The notes under the pieces are model-generated. The model was not told the origin of the DNA and ran no database searches. It saw nothing but the letters and a program-made list of their open reading frames with translations. DNA of 64,000 bases. Origin: Anaerolineae bacterium (GTDB lineage: Bacteria; Chloroflexota; Anaerolineae; Aggregatilineales; Phototrophicaceae). The stretch lies in NCBI GenBank assembly GCA_022823945.1, contig JAJEBK010000022.1, forward strand, positions 124,001-188,000, given 5' to 3'. This document shows positions 45,352 to 54,385 of the stretch, in pieces. The translations under genes and the position numbers were made by a program. Each line of letters opens with the position of its first letter. Within the stretch, counting starts at the first letter, position 1.

Positions 45352-47883
45352 ATGTCCGACACAGTGACCATCAACATTGATGGGCAAAATTATGAAGTGG
45401 CGGCTGGCGCAAATCTGGTGGATGCTGCCAAATGGCACGCCGGCAACGATATCCCGGTCTTCTGTTACCACCCGAAGATGGATCCGGTCGGCATGTGTCG
45501 CATGTGCCTGGTCGAGCTGGGTACGCCCGGGCGCGATCGCGCGACTGGCGAATTGCTGCGCAACGATGATGGCAGCCTGCAAATTCGCTATTTTCCCAAG
45601 CTGCAAACCGCTTGCACCACCACCGTCAGCGATGGCATGCACATCAAGACCAACACGCAGCAGGTCATCGACGCGCGCAACGATGTGCTGGAATTCCTGC
45701 TCAGCAGCCATCCGCTGGATTGCCCTATCTGCGACAAGGGCGGCGAATGCCCGCTGCAAAACCTGACCATGCGCCATGGTCCGCAAGCCAGCCGCATGTA
45801 TTTCGAAGACAAGCAACTGCTGGAAAAACACTATCCGCTGGGCGATCTGATCTTCCTCGACCGCGAACGTTGCATTCAGTGCGCGCGTTGTGTGCGCTTC
45901 CAGGACGAAGTGGTTGGCGACGATGTGCTGGCATTCCATGAACGCGGCCGCCGCTTGCAGATCATCACCCATTCCGATCCCGGCTTCGACACCTATTTCA
46001 GCGGCAACACCACCGATATCTGCCCGGTCGGCGCGCTGACCACCGCCGATTTTCGCTTTGGCGCGCGCCCGTGGGAGCTCAACGAAGTGCCCAGCATTTC
46101 GCCCTGGGATGCCGCTGGCGAAAATATCAGCTTGAGCATGCGTCTTGATCGCGATTTCGGCGGCAAAGCCATGATCAAACGGGTCATGCCGCGCCAGAAC
46201 GAATGGGTGAACGAGATCTGGATCACCGACAAAGCGCGTTTTGGGCATCACTTCACGCGGGCTGAAGACCGCTTGCAGCAGCCGCAAATGCGCACCGGCG
46301 GCACATTGCGAAACTCCAACTGGGAAGCAGCCATCGCGGCCATGGCGGCGACATTGCAGGGCGCGGATGGCGATGTCGCGGCGATCGCTGGCAGCGGCAT
46401 GTCCAACGAAGACCTGTGGGCGCTGCGACAATTGCTGGAAGGCGTTGGCGCTGGACGGCTGGGCGCATGGCCCCCCACGCACGACGCGGCTCCGCACTTG
46501 GAACAGGTCGGCGTCGGCGCGGGCACGAACCTGAGCGAATTGGGCAGGGGCGACGCGATTTTGGTCATCGCCTGCGACCTGGAAGAAGAAGTGCCGATCT
46601 GGCGTCTGCGCTTGAAACAGGCGCAAGACCGCGGCGCATACCTGGTGGTAGCGAATGCTCGCGACACGCGGCTGGAAGACTTTGCTGTGCAAGGCGCGCG
46701 CAATGACAAAGTCGTCGAAGGCGATGCCATCCGTTATGCGCCGGGCGAAGCCGTCTCGGTCATGCGCGACCTGCAAAAAGCGCATCCGCAAATTGCTGAA
46801 CGCTTGTCCAGAGCCGAGAATCTGGTCATTGTGGCCGGCGCGGAAGGGCTGAGCCTGGCGGGAAGCGAAGCGCTGGCAGCCGCAGCCGCCAACTTCTTGA
46901 TCGAAAGCGGACACACGGGCTCCGCTAACAACGGCTTGCTTTCGCCGCTGCCGGGCGCCAATGGCCTGGGTTTGCATTACCTCGGCTTCACCCCGCAGAC
47001 GACTCTGAACATCATGCAAGAGCCACCGCGCGTCTTGATTGTCGCGCAGGCTGAGTTGCTGGACGACGATCCGGCCGCGCAGCAATGGTTGAGCCAGGTG
47101 GAAACGATCATTTATGCCGGGCTATTTGACGATGGCATCTCCCAACGAGCCGATTTTATCTTGCCGCTGCAGTCTTTTGCCGAGCGCGATGGCAGTTTTG
47201 TCAATGGCGAGCGGCGCGTGCAACGATTCTATACCGCGCAGGGACCCATGGGACAGGCGCTGCCCGCCTGGAAGCTCTTTGGCGGCATCAGCCAGAACGC
47301 CGGCATCGCCAACCTAAAGCCCTCAGCCGCGGCTGTAATGCTGGAATTGAGCGGGTCAGTCGCTGCTTTTCAAGGCGCAAGCTATCGGGCACTATCCAGG
47401 ACCGAACGGCAATTCCCCGATGTGGGCGGCCGCGACCTGTACTATGGCGGCACGGCTTATACCAATCATGGCGGCATCGGCTTGCAAATCCCCACGGCAG
47501 CCGACCGCGGCGCTGATGTGCAGAGACGCGACATGGCCGATGTCGCAGAGTTGCGGGCTGGCGAAGGCGAGCTGCTCATCATGCCAATCACCCGCTTGTA
47601 CAATCGCCAGCGCAGTTTTCGCCCGAGCTTGCTGGTCGAGCAGCGCATACTGAATCCCTACGCGTTGATCCATCCTGACGATGCTGCCGCAGCTGGCACC
47701 ATTGACGGCGACCTCATTGAGATTGTCGCTGGCGAGTCAAAAGTACGCGTGCGCGCATCGGTCAGCAGCGAGATAGCGGCGGGCGGGGTGGCATTGCCGC
47801 GCCATTTGACCGACGCAGCTGTGCCCTTGTCCGCAAGCGTCGGCACGGTCAGCCGAGTGACAGATGCGGTGGCGGTCCGCTGA
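45352..47883 (+). CDS. nuoG: NADH-quinone oxidoreductase subunit G
   Basis: Largest hydrophilic subunit, 843 residues. The [2Fe-2S] N1b ligands are C38, C49, C52 and C88, the last further away than usual because of a polar insert (GRDRATGELLRNDDGS). N5 is H120, C124, C127 and C133; N4 is C174, C177, C180 and C224. The C-terminal molybdopterin-oxidoreductase-like part has no visible extra cluster motif (N7). CGGAGG lies five bases before the ATG. Confidence 0.95.
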   Translation: MSDTVTINIDGQNYEVAAGANLVDAAKWHAGNDIPVFCYHPKMDPVGMCRMCLVELGTPGRDRATGELLRNDDGSLQIRYFPKLQTACTTTVSDGMHIKTNTQQVIDARNDVLEFLLSSHPLDCPICDKGGECPLQNLTMRHGPQASRMYFEDKQLLEKHYPLGDLIFLDRERCIQCARCVRFQDEVVGDDVLAFHERGRRLQIITHSDPGFDTYFSGNTTDICPVGALTTADFRFGARPWELNEVPSISPWDAAGENISLSMRLDRDFGGKAMIKRVMPRQNEWVNEIWITDKARFGHHFTRAEDRLQQPQMRTGGTLRNSNWEAAIAAMAATLQGADGDVAAIAGSGMSNEDLWALRQLLEGVGAGRLGAWPPTHDAAPHLEQVGVGAGTNLSELGRGDAILVIACDLEEEVPIWRLRLKQAQDRGAYLVVANARDTRLEDFAVQGARNDKVVEGDAIRYAPGEAVSVMRDLQKAHPQIAERLSRAENLVIVAGAEGLSLAGSEALAAAAANFLIESGHTGSANNGLLSPLPGANGLGLHYLGFTPQTTLNIMQEPPRVLIVAQAELLDDDPAAQQWLSQVETIIYAGLFDDGISQRADFILPLQSFAERDGSFVNGERRVQRFYTAQGPMGQALPAWKLFGGISQNAGIANLKPSAAAVMLELSGSVAAFQGASYRALSRTERQFPDVGGRDLYYGGTAYTNHGGIGLQIPTAADRGADVQRRDMADVAELRAGEGELLIMPITRLYNRQRSFRPSLLVEQRILNPYALIHPDDAAAAGTIDGDLIEIVAGESKVRVRASVSSEIAAGGVALPRHLTDAAVPLSASVGTVSRVTDAVAVR

Positions 47884-47904
47884 TGATGGCAAAGGAATCC
47901 TAGT

Positions 47905-49485
47905 ATGAGCCTAAAAGTAAAGCTGGGCATCGCGGCAGCTGTCATCGGATTGTTGGTTACATTGCTGGTTGTTGTGTTGATTATCGTCAACCTGGGTGCC
48001 ATCGCCGACTGGGTCGGCTTTGACGAAGCGGGCAACCTGGACGGACGCCAGGGCGCGATCGGCATGCTGCTGAATCCCGAAGCCCGCGTGGGCAAAGTCA
48101 TCCAATGTGAAGACGATGCTGGCTGCTCGGGGCTTTGGCCCATCATTTTTGCGGCTGGTTTTGCTTTTGTCATCGTCACCGGCTTTGCCTATACGACGCT
48201 GCTGGAACGCCGCCTGCTGGCTTTCTTGCAGCATCGCGTGGGACCCAATCGCGTCGGTCCGCTGGGCTTCATGCAGCCGGCCGCCGATGGCGTCAAGCTG
48301 GTTTTCAAAGAAGATTTGCTGCCCGCGGGTGCCGATAAGTGGGTCTTCCGCCTCGCGCCCATGATCAAGGTCATCCCGATTTTGATGATCGCGGCTGTCA
48401 TACCCATGGGTCCCGACCTGGTGCTGCCCTGGTTCGCGCCGGAGCTGGGCGATGTCTGGTTCCAGGTGCCACAGGGATTGATTGATTCCAATGTCGGCGT
48501 GTTGTGGGTGGTCGCCATCACGAGCATCGCCACTTACGGCGTCGTCCTGGCTGGCTGGTCGAGCGACAACAAATACGCCATGCTGGGCGCGCTGCGGGCA
48601 TCGGCGCAGATGATCAGCTACGAGCTCAGTTTTGCCTTGACGCTGGCGGTGCCGGTCATGATCGTCGGCAGCATGGCGCTGGGAGATATCATCGATGCGC
48701 AGCGCAACATTTGGGACTGGTTCGTATTCCAAAATCCGCTGGCGGCCGCCGTCTTGCTGCTGGCGCTGCTGGCAGAAACCAACCGCGCTCCCTTCGACCT
48801 CACCGAAGCCGAGCAAGAACTTACGCAGGGCTACATGACCGAATACAGCGGCATGAAGTTCGCCTTGTTTATGATGGCGGAATACCTGGGCATGATTGCG
48901 GTGAGTCTGGTGGCGGTCGCGATGTTCTTCGGTGGCTATCATCTGTGGCCCATGGATGGATTGCCCATCCTTGCCCCGCTGATTTTCATCATCAAAGTCG
49001 TGCTCATGCTCTGCGGCATGATCTGGATTCGCGCGACCCTGCCACGCATACGCTATGACCGGTTGATGCAATTTGGCTGGAAGGTGATGATCCCGCTGGC
49101 GCTGCTGGCGGTGGCTTGGACGGCGGTCGCTGTTGTAGTTGGCGAGGCTCTGGGTGGCACAGCCTATCCATTCATCTCGGGCGTCGTGTTCGTGCTGGCG
49201 CTGCTGCTCGGCTATGTGGCTTTGCAACGAATGAGCCGGGAGCGAGCCAGCGATATCGCCATTCCGCTGGAGGACGACCCCGCCTACACCGGCGAAAGGC
49301 GCGGATTGGGCTGGGCGCTGGTGCATCTGGTTGGCATGCTGGTGGCGATCCCGCTGGCGCACATCCGCTTCCAGGTGCGCGCATTGGAAGGCATGGCCTC
49401 CTTCGGACGAACGCCCGACGAAGACCGCGCCCTGCAAAGCAGCGAAACAGCCATCAAACGTGCCGGCGACTACTTATCCGAATGA
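47905..49485 (+). CDS. nuoH: NADH-quinone oxidoreductase subunit H, extended
   Basis: Membrane subunit of 526 residues that forms the quinone channel with NuoB and NuoD; typical members have 320-420. Core blocks are LERRLLAFLQHRVGPNRVGPLGFMQ (100-124, given here in part), AETNRAPFDLTEAEQEL and EYSGMKFALFMMAEY. It has an extra N-terminal membrane span (7-38) and a loop with C68 and C74 before the normal first span. About 60 residues beyond the last core span end in a soluble tail. AAAGGA lies before the ATG. Confidence 0.93.
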   Translation: MSLKVKLGIAAAVIGLLVTLLVVVLIIVNLGAIADWVGFDEAGNLDGRQGAIGMLLNPEARVGKVIQCEDDAGCSGLWPIIFAAGFAFVIVTGFAYTTLLERRLLAFLQHRVGPNRVGPLGFMQPAADGVKLVFKEDLLPAGADKWVFRLAPMIKVIPILMIAAVIPMGPDLVLPWFAPELGDVWFQVPQGLIDSNVGVLWVVAITSIATYGVVLAGWSSDNKYAMLGALRASAQMISYELSFALTLAVPVMIVGSMALGDIIDAQRNIWDWFVFQNPLAAAVLLLALLAETNRAPFDLTEAEQELTQGYMTEYSGMKFALFMMAEYLGMIAVSLVAVAMFFGGYHLWPMDGLPILAPLIFIIKVVLMLCGMIWIRATLPRIRYDRLMQFGWKVMIPLALLAVAWTAVAVVVGEALGGTAYPFISGVVFVLALLLGYVALQRMSRERASDIAIPLEDDPAYTGERRGLGWALVHLVGMLVAIPLAHIRFQVRALEGMASFGRTPDEDRALQSSETAIKRAGDYLSE

Positions 49486-49522
49486 GATTTTACTCCCACA
49501 AACGACGCAAAGGTTGGCGACG

Positions 49523-50017
49523 ATGAATGTGATCAAGGGTTTCCAGACAACAGCCAAGCATCTGATGGAAGATGCCGTTACGATTCAATATCCCGAGCAG
49601 GTGCAGAAGTTTCATCAGCGCTACAAAGGGCGTCACCATTTGCGGCGCTATGAAAATGGCTTGGAAAAGTGCATCGGCTGTTCGCTGTGTGCCGCCGCAT
49701 GCCCAGCCGACGCGATCTGGGTAGAAGCCGCTGAAAACACGGACGAAGAACGGTACAGCCCCGGCGAGCGCTTCGCCAAAACCTACGAAATCAATATGCT
49801 GCGCTGCATTTTCTGTGGATATTGCGAAGATGCCTGCCCAACGGAGGCCATCCAACTGGGGCACGAACACCAGATGTCCTATACCGACCGCCGCGATGCC
49901 ATCTATACCAAGGATATGCTGATCGACGCACCAGCCGAGGGCGCAGCCAGCACACCGCAGCAGGTCGAACCCGGCGCATACAATCGCTCCATACCCGATA
50001 TGGAAGACCCGTCATAA
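49523..50017 (+). CDS. nuoI: NADH-quinone oxidoreductase subunit I
   Basis: Ferredoxin-like subunit of 164 residues with clusters N6a and N6b. Both motifs are complete: CIGCSLCAAACPAD and CIFCGYCEDACPTE. The conserved end YTKDMLI follows; a soluble tail of about 35 residues ends the chain. The ATG at 49523 has AAAGG upstream. A promoter-like sequence follows before nuoJ. Confidence 0.95.
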   Translation: MNVIKGFQTTAKHLMEDAVTIQYPEQVQKFHQRYKGRHHLRRYENGLEKCIGCSLCAAACPADAIWVEAAENTDEERYSPGERFAKTYEINMLRCIFCGYCEDACPTEAIQLGHEHQMSYTDRRDAIYTKDMLIDAPAEGAASTPQQVEPGAYNRSIPDMEDPS

Positions 50018-50035
50018 GCGCGAAGGAACTGCAAA

Positions 50036-50064
50036 TTGAAGCGCGAAATCATTCGTGCTAAAAT
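50036..50064 (+). promoter_or_regulatory. Possible internal promoter before nuoJ
   Basis: TTGAAG (50036-50041), a 17-base spacer and TAAAAT (50059-50064), 33 bases before the nuoJ start, in the longest gap inside the nuo operon (80 bases). It could raise expression of nuoJKLMN separately from nuoA-I. Confidence 0.45.
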
Positions 50065-50097
50065 GCACAATCGCATTCAGGGTGGGAACTAAATCCT

Positions 50098-51480
50098 ATG
50101 GAATGGCTGTTCTTGGTGGTGAGCATAGTGGCAGTCGTGGCGGCTGGCATGATGCTGACGCGGCAAAATGCTGTGCACAGCGCGCTCTTCCTCATTGTCA
50201 ATTTTGGCTGCGTCGCCTTTCTGTATCTGATGCTGGATGCGCCTTTTCTGGCCATGGTGCAGGTCACGGTCTACACCGGCGCCATCATGGTGCTCTTTCT
50301 GTTTGTTATCATGCTGCTGGGCGCAGAGACGACCACCGATGCCACTGGACGCATGCGCTGGCTGGGCTTGGCTGGTTCGCTGGTGGCTATCGCGCTGCTG
50401 ATGATCTTCGCCTTCCCAATCGCCTCGGACATGCTCAATGACGAGGCTGTCGATGGCGGCGATGCGCGCGCCAGCCTGCGGCTCATCAATGCCGTGCCCG
50501 GTGGCGATGAGCAGGGTTTCCGCGTGCTGGAAATGGGCTTTGAGATGCCCTTGACGGACGAAGTCGCCGCGAGCGTGAACCTGGCGGGACTGGATGATGG
50601 CAGTCCCGGCGCTTCCATAGAAGCCGTCCGTTACAACGATGAGCGAGCGCGCAGCCGCGACTATACCGATTTCCCTGCCGGCGACTACACACTCTCCGCG
50701 ACCGTCAGCGATGGCAGCTACGAATCGTCCGATGTGTTCAGCGCGACCGTCAGCCTGGCAGCCGAAAGCGCGCATACCGTGCTGCTTTATCAAAATGCTG
50801 ATGGCTTGCTGGAATACGTCCTGCTGGAAGATGACATCCATGCGCCGAGCGTGGGCACGATGCGCCTTACGCTGGTCAACGGGCTGGCGGATAAACAGGT
50901 TTCGCTGGTCGATGTCGGGCAATACACCACCATCCGCAGCTTGTGTGAGAATGGCGCATGCAGTTCGCTGCTGCCGCATCGCGTGTTGATCGACCAATTG
51001 CCGCTGGGCGACCAGATCAGCATTGAACTGGACGAGGGCGATTACAACCTGGCTTTTGTCGACCAGGACCAAACTGTGTTGCGCATCCTCGCCGACTACA
51101 AAGCCGAGCGTGGCGTCATCGAAACGCGGGTGCTGGCGCGCGAGCCAGGCGTGCCCGGCAGCCAGCCGACTTATCGAGCGGCTGTGTATCACGCTTTTGC
51201 CATCCCCGCCTTTGGCAGCCCGGAAGCGGTCGGTCAAGTGCTTTTTATAGACTATGTGCTGCCGGTGATGTTGGTCGGCGTGCTGTTGCTGGTGGCCTTG
51301 ATCGGCGTGATCGTGCTGGCGCGCCCCGATGCCCTGGCACAAGCCGAGCGCCGCCGCATTAACCGCCGCCGCAGAGTCAACCGCCCGCTGGTCAGTGTGA
51401 TCGCCCAGCAAACCGGTGCCGATGTACTCAGCGGAGAGTATATGCCCAAATTGACGCCCGGCGACGAGCCAGCCGATTAA
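50098..51480 (+). CDS. nuoJ: NADH-quinone oxidoreductase subunit J with a large extracytoplasmic insert
   Basis: Protein of 460 residues; NuoJ is usually 165-200. The first four spans (residues 1-110) include the NuoJ motif VQVTVYTGAIMVLFLFVIMLLG, and the fifth (379-408) is GQVLFIDYVLPVMLVGVLLL and onward. Between them, residues about 112-372 form an insert without membrane spans. Two segments resemble DUF4397 repeats: SLRLINAVPGGDE with FPAGDYTLSATVSDG, and TMRLTLVNGLADKQVSL with LDEGDYNLAFVD. The pair C283 and C288 (CENGAC) could form a disulfide. The basic C-terminal tail marks the cytoplasmic side, which places the insert outside the membrane. Confidence 0.9.
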   Translation: MEWLFLVVSIVAVVAAGMMLTRQNAVHSALFLIVNFGCVAFLYLMLDAPFLAMVQVTVYTGAIMVLFLFVIMLLGAETTTDATGRMRWLGLAGSLVAIALLMIFAFPIASDMLNDEAVDGGDARASLRLINAVPGGDEQGFRVLEMGFEMPLTDEVAASVNLAGLDDGSPGASIEAVRYNDERARSRDYTDFPAGDYTLSATVSDGSYESSDVFSATVSLAAESAHTVLLYQNADGLLEYVLLEDDIHAPSVGTMRLTLVNGLADKQVSLVDVGQYTTIRSLCENGACSSLLPHRVLIDQLPLGDQISIELDEGDYNLAFVDQDQTVLRILADYKAERGVIETRVLAREPGVPGSQPTYRAAVYHAFAIPAFGSPEAVGQVLFIDYVLPVMLVGVLLLVALIGVIVLARPDALAQAERRRINRRRRVNRPLVSVIAQQTGADVLSGEYMPKLTPGDEPAD

Positions 51481-51498
51481 AGGCGGGAGCAGGTGACG

Positions 51499-51807
51499 AT
51501 GAACGCAATCGGCACAGAGCCTTATATTATCCTCAGCATGGTGCTCTTTTTGATGGGCGCGCTGGGTGTTTTGATTCGGCGCAACGCTATCTTGCTTTTT
51601 ATGTCTGTCGAGCTGATGCTGAACTCGGCGAATCTTGCGCTGGTGGCATTCGCGCGGGAATGGGGACAGGTCGATGGACATGTCTTTGTCTTTTTTGTGA
51701 TGACCGTGGCGGCGGCGGAAGTGGCGATCGGCTTGGCGTTGATCGTCAATATCTTCCGCGAGCGCCAAAGCATCAATATCGATGACTTGCAGCAGATGCG
51801 TGGCTAG
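51499..51807 (+). CDS. nuoK: NADH-quinone oxidoreductase subunit K
   Basis: Membrane subunit of 102 residues with three spans. The conserved glutamates are in SVELMLNSANL and TVAAAEVAIGLAL, both needed for proton translocation in this family. The ATG at 51499 follows GGGAGCAGG; a GTG two codons earlier is possible. It lies between nuoJ and nuoL in the usual order. Confidence 0.95.
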   Translation: MNAIGTEPYIILSMVLFLMGALGVLIRRNAILLFMSVELMLNSANLALVAFAREWGQVDGHVFVFFVMTVAAAEVAIGLALIVNIFRERQSINIDDLQQMRG

Positions 51808-51838
51808 GCGCTTGTCCTAAGGAAGAGGCTGTCTGAGT

Positions 51839-54370
51839 ATGGAAAATCTGCCACTCCTGGTCCCGCTGGTCATTTTCGCCCCTGCGCTCGGGGCGGCGGT
51901 GAACTTCTTCTTTGGCGCGCGCCTGGGCGAAAAGTGGTCGGGCTATATCGGCTGCTTCGCCTCGCTCTTCGCTTTTGTGGTTTCGCTGCTGCTGCTCGTG
52001 TATGTAACCGGCACGAATGGCGCGGCCGCGGTGGTCAATCCGCCATTTCTGGATGGCTGGCTGCGCATCGAGTCTATAAACCTGGATATCGGCTGGCAGC
52101 TGCGCGTGGATTCGCTCAGCGTCACGATGATGCTGGTGGTCACGGGCGTCGGCTCGTTGATCCACTTGTATGCGCGCGGTTATATGCACGGCGACAAATG
52201 GTATCCGCGCTTCTTTGCCTATTTGAATATGTTCCTGGCTTTCATGCTGACCCTGGTGACCGCCAACAACTTCCTGATGCTGTTTGTCGGCTGGGAAGGC
52301 GTGGGTTTGTGCTCATTCTTGCTGATCGGCTTTTGGTGGGACAAAAAAGCGCCCGAAGGCTGGAAGAACAGCAATGCCGCGCGCAAAGCCTTCATCGTCA
52401 ACCGCATCGGCGATTTTGGCTTGCTGGTGGCTATGTTTTTGATCTTCTGGACATTTGGCACGCTGGATTTCTTCAAAGCCGGCGAGTTGCCAAATACCAG
52501 CGCCAAGTATCTGGTGGGCTGGCAAGAACATAACGGGCTGTTGGCGCAGGCAGATGATGACCATGACGACGCGAGCGATGACGGGCATGGCGCAAAAGCC
52601 GTCTGTGTGCCAGCCGCGCAGCGCAGCGTCGACACCCACGAATCCGCCTCTGCCGACGACGATCACAGCGCATACGACACGCACAGCGCGCCCAATCCGC
52701 TGGCATCGGACATTCGCAACCTGTATTGCGACAACCAGCATTTTGACAGCGCGATGCTGGGCGTTTTCGGACAAACTGCCGATCGCTTTGGCACAGACGC
52801 TGTGGTTGACTTCGGTGGATTCCAACTGGCTTTTGACGATGTGATCTTCCTGGCAGCTCTGTTTATGCTGCTGGGCGTGGCGGGCAAGTCGGCGCAGATA
52901 CCGCTATTTGTGTGGCTGCCCGACGCCATGGCGGGACCAACTCCCGTCAGCGCGCTCATCCACGCAGCCACTATGGTGACGGCGGGCGTCTACATGATGG
53001 TGCGAGCCAATGTCTTCTTGTGGGAACTAAATCACGCTGGCTACATCATCGGTTTGATTATCACGCTGGTCGGCGCGGGCACGGCCATCATGGCCGGCTT
53101 TATCGCGCTGGGACAGTGGGATATCAAGCGCGTGCTGGCCTATTCGACCATCTCGCAGTTGGGCTTTATGGTGGCCGCGGTGGGTATCGGCGCCTATGTC
53201 GCGGCGATGTTCCACCTGGTTACGCACGCGGTTTTCAAAGCACTGCTCTTCCTGGGCAGTGGCTCGGTGATTCACGGCGTCGAGCATGGCCATCATCATG
53301 CGCATAGCCATGATCATGGCGACGACCACCATGACGAAGTCTCCCCACATCCCGATGGGGGAACAGCGGGGGGGCATGACTTCGACCCGCAAGATATGCG
53401 CAACATGGGCGGCCTGCGGCGGCGCATGCCAATCACCTATATCACCTATCTGATTGGCACATTGGCGCTGGCGGGCATCTTCCCTTTCGCCGGGTTCTGG
53501 TCAAAAGACGAGATCCTCGCCGATGCCTGGTATGAGGGCTTCCAGCTGAACGAAGCCAGTGGTTTCATCGCCTTTGGCGTTCTGCTGATTGCGGCGGCTT
53601 TCACAGCCTTCTACATGTGGCGGCAGATTGTGCTGGTTTTCTTCGATGATGCGCGTAGCGAAGCGGCAGAGCGCGCGCCCGAAAGCAATGGCGCCATGCT
53701 GCTGCCTTTGTTGGTGTTGGCGATCTTTACGCTGCTGATTGGCTTTATCAATGTGCCCAAAGCCACGCCGCTATTCGATGGCATTTATCATGCCTATGAG
53801 TTCAAGCACTTCCTCGAGCACAGCGTATCCAGCGTCTCGAAAGGCCATGTGCTGGACTTCAACCTGTTGATCGCCGGTATTGCGCTGGCGCTGGGTATCG
53901 CATCCATCATCGCGGCGCACCGCATCTACAAGGGCAAGGGGCTGGCCAGCAACAAACGCGACCAGTTGGAGACGGGCGGCGCATCGCGGCCTCTCTTCCG
54001 CCTGGCGAATGCTCGCTTGTATTGGGACGAGATCTATGCCAGCGTAATTGAGCAGCCCTTCAATCGTGCGGCTGGCTTCCTGGCTGACCGCGTCGACTGG
54101 GCGTTCTTGCACGATTATTTTCATGACAGCCTCATCAAGCGCGGCTTCGACAGCATCGCCACGCTGCTCAGCCAGCCAATTGATCTGGGCATTGTGGATG
54201 GCGCGGTGAATGGCGTGGGAGCGCTGGTGGAGCGCGCTGCCAGTTGGATGCGCCGCTCGCAGACCGGCTATGTCCGCTTGTATGCGATCGTGCTTTTCTT
54301 TGGCGTTGCCGCGGTGATCGTGCTGATGCTGCTGCCATTTATTCAGTCCCTGCTGCAAACTGGCTCTTAA
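51839..54370 (+). CDS. nuoL: NADH-quinone oxidoreductase subunit L, with two extra loops
   Basis: Antiporter-like subunit of 843 residues; usual length is 610-680. Core blocks FVGWEGVGLCSFLLIGFWW, VGKSAQ-like AGKSAQIPLFVWLPDAM and TPVSALIHAATMVTAGVY carry the proton-channel residues. An insert at about 214-330 is rich in D and H and has C256 and C297. A second one at about 483-513 carries eleven histidines in 31 residues (start HGHHHAHSHDHGDDHHDE) and includes the in-frame mini-repeat copy D. The long amphipathic C-terminal helix region is present. Confidence 0.93.
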   Translation: MENLPLLVPLVIFAPALGAAVNFFFGARLGEKWSGYIGCFASLFAFVVSLLLLVYVTGTNGAAAVVNPPFLDGWLRIESINLDIGWQLRVDSLSVTMMLVVTGVGSLIHLYARGYMHGDKWYPRFFAYLNMFLAFMLTLVTANNFLMLFVGWEGVGLCSFLLIGFWWDKKAPEGWKNSNAARKAFIVNRIGDFGLLVAMFLIFWTFGTLDFFKAGELPNTSAKYLVGWQEHNGLLAQADDDHDDASDDGHGAKAVCVPAAQRSVDTHESASADDDHSAYDTHSAPNPLASDIRNLYCDNQHFDSAMLGVFGQTADRFGTDAVVDFGGFQLAFDDVIFLAALFMLLGVAGKSAQIPLFVWLPDAMAGPTPVSALIHAATMVTAGVYMMVRANVFLWELNHAGYIIGLIITLVGAGTAIMAGFIALGQWDIKRVLAYSTISQLGFMVAAVGIGAYVAAMFHLVTHAVFKALLFLGSGSVIHGVEHGHHHAHSHDHGDDHHDEVSPHPDGGTAGGHDFDPQDMRNMGGLRRRMPITYITYLIGTLALAGIFPFAGFWSKDEILADAWYEGFQLNEASGFIAFGVLLIAAAFTAFYMWRQIVLVFFDDARSEAAERAPESNGAMLLPLLVLAIFTLLIGFINVPKATPLFDGIYHAYEFKHFLEHSVSSVSKGHVLDFNLLIAGIALALGIASIIAAHRIYKGKGLASNKRDQLETGGASRPLFRLANARLYWDEIYASVIEQPFNRAAGFLADRVDWAFLHDYFHDSLIKRGFDSIATLLSQPIDLGIVDGAVNGVGALVERAASWMRRSQTGYVRLYAIVLFFGVAAVIVLMLLPFIQSLLQTGS
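53341..53374 (+). repeat. GC-rich mini-repeat copy D, inside nuoL
   Basis: Begins CTCCCC, then CATCCCGATGGGGG and ends in a run of seven G. It shares CATCCCGA plus two G-runs with copy B, and the layout with copy A. It encodes SPHPDGGTAGG within the histidine-rich loop and keeps the nuoL frame. Confidence 0.5.
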
Positions 54371-54385
54371 GGAGAACGCAGCCCT

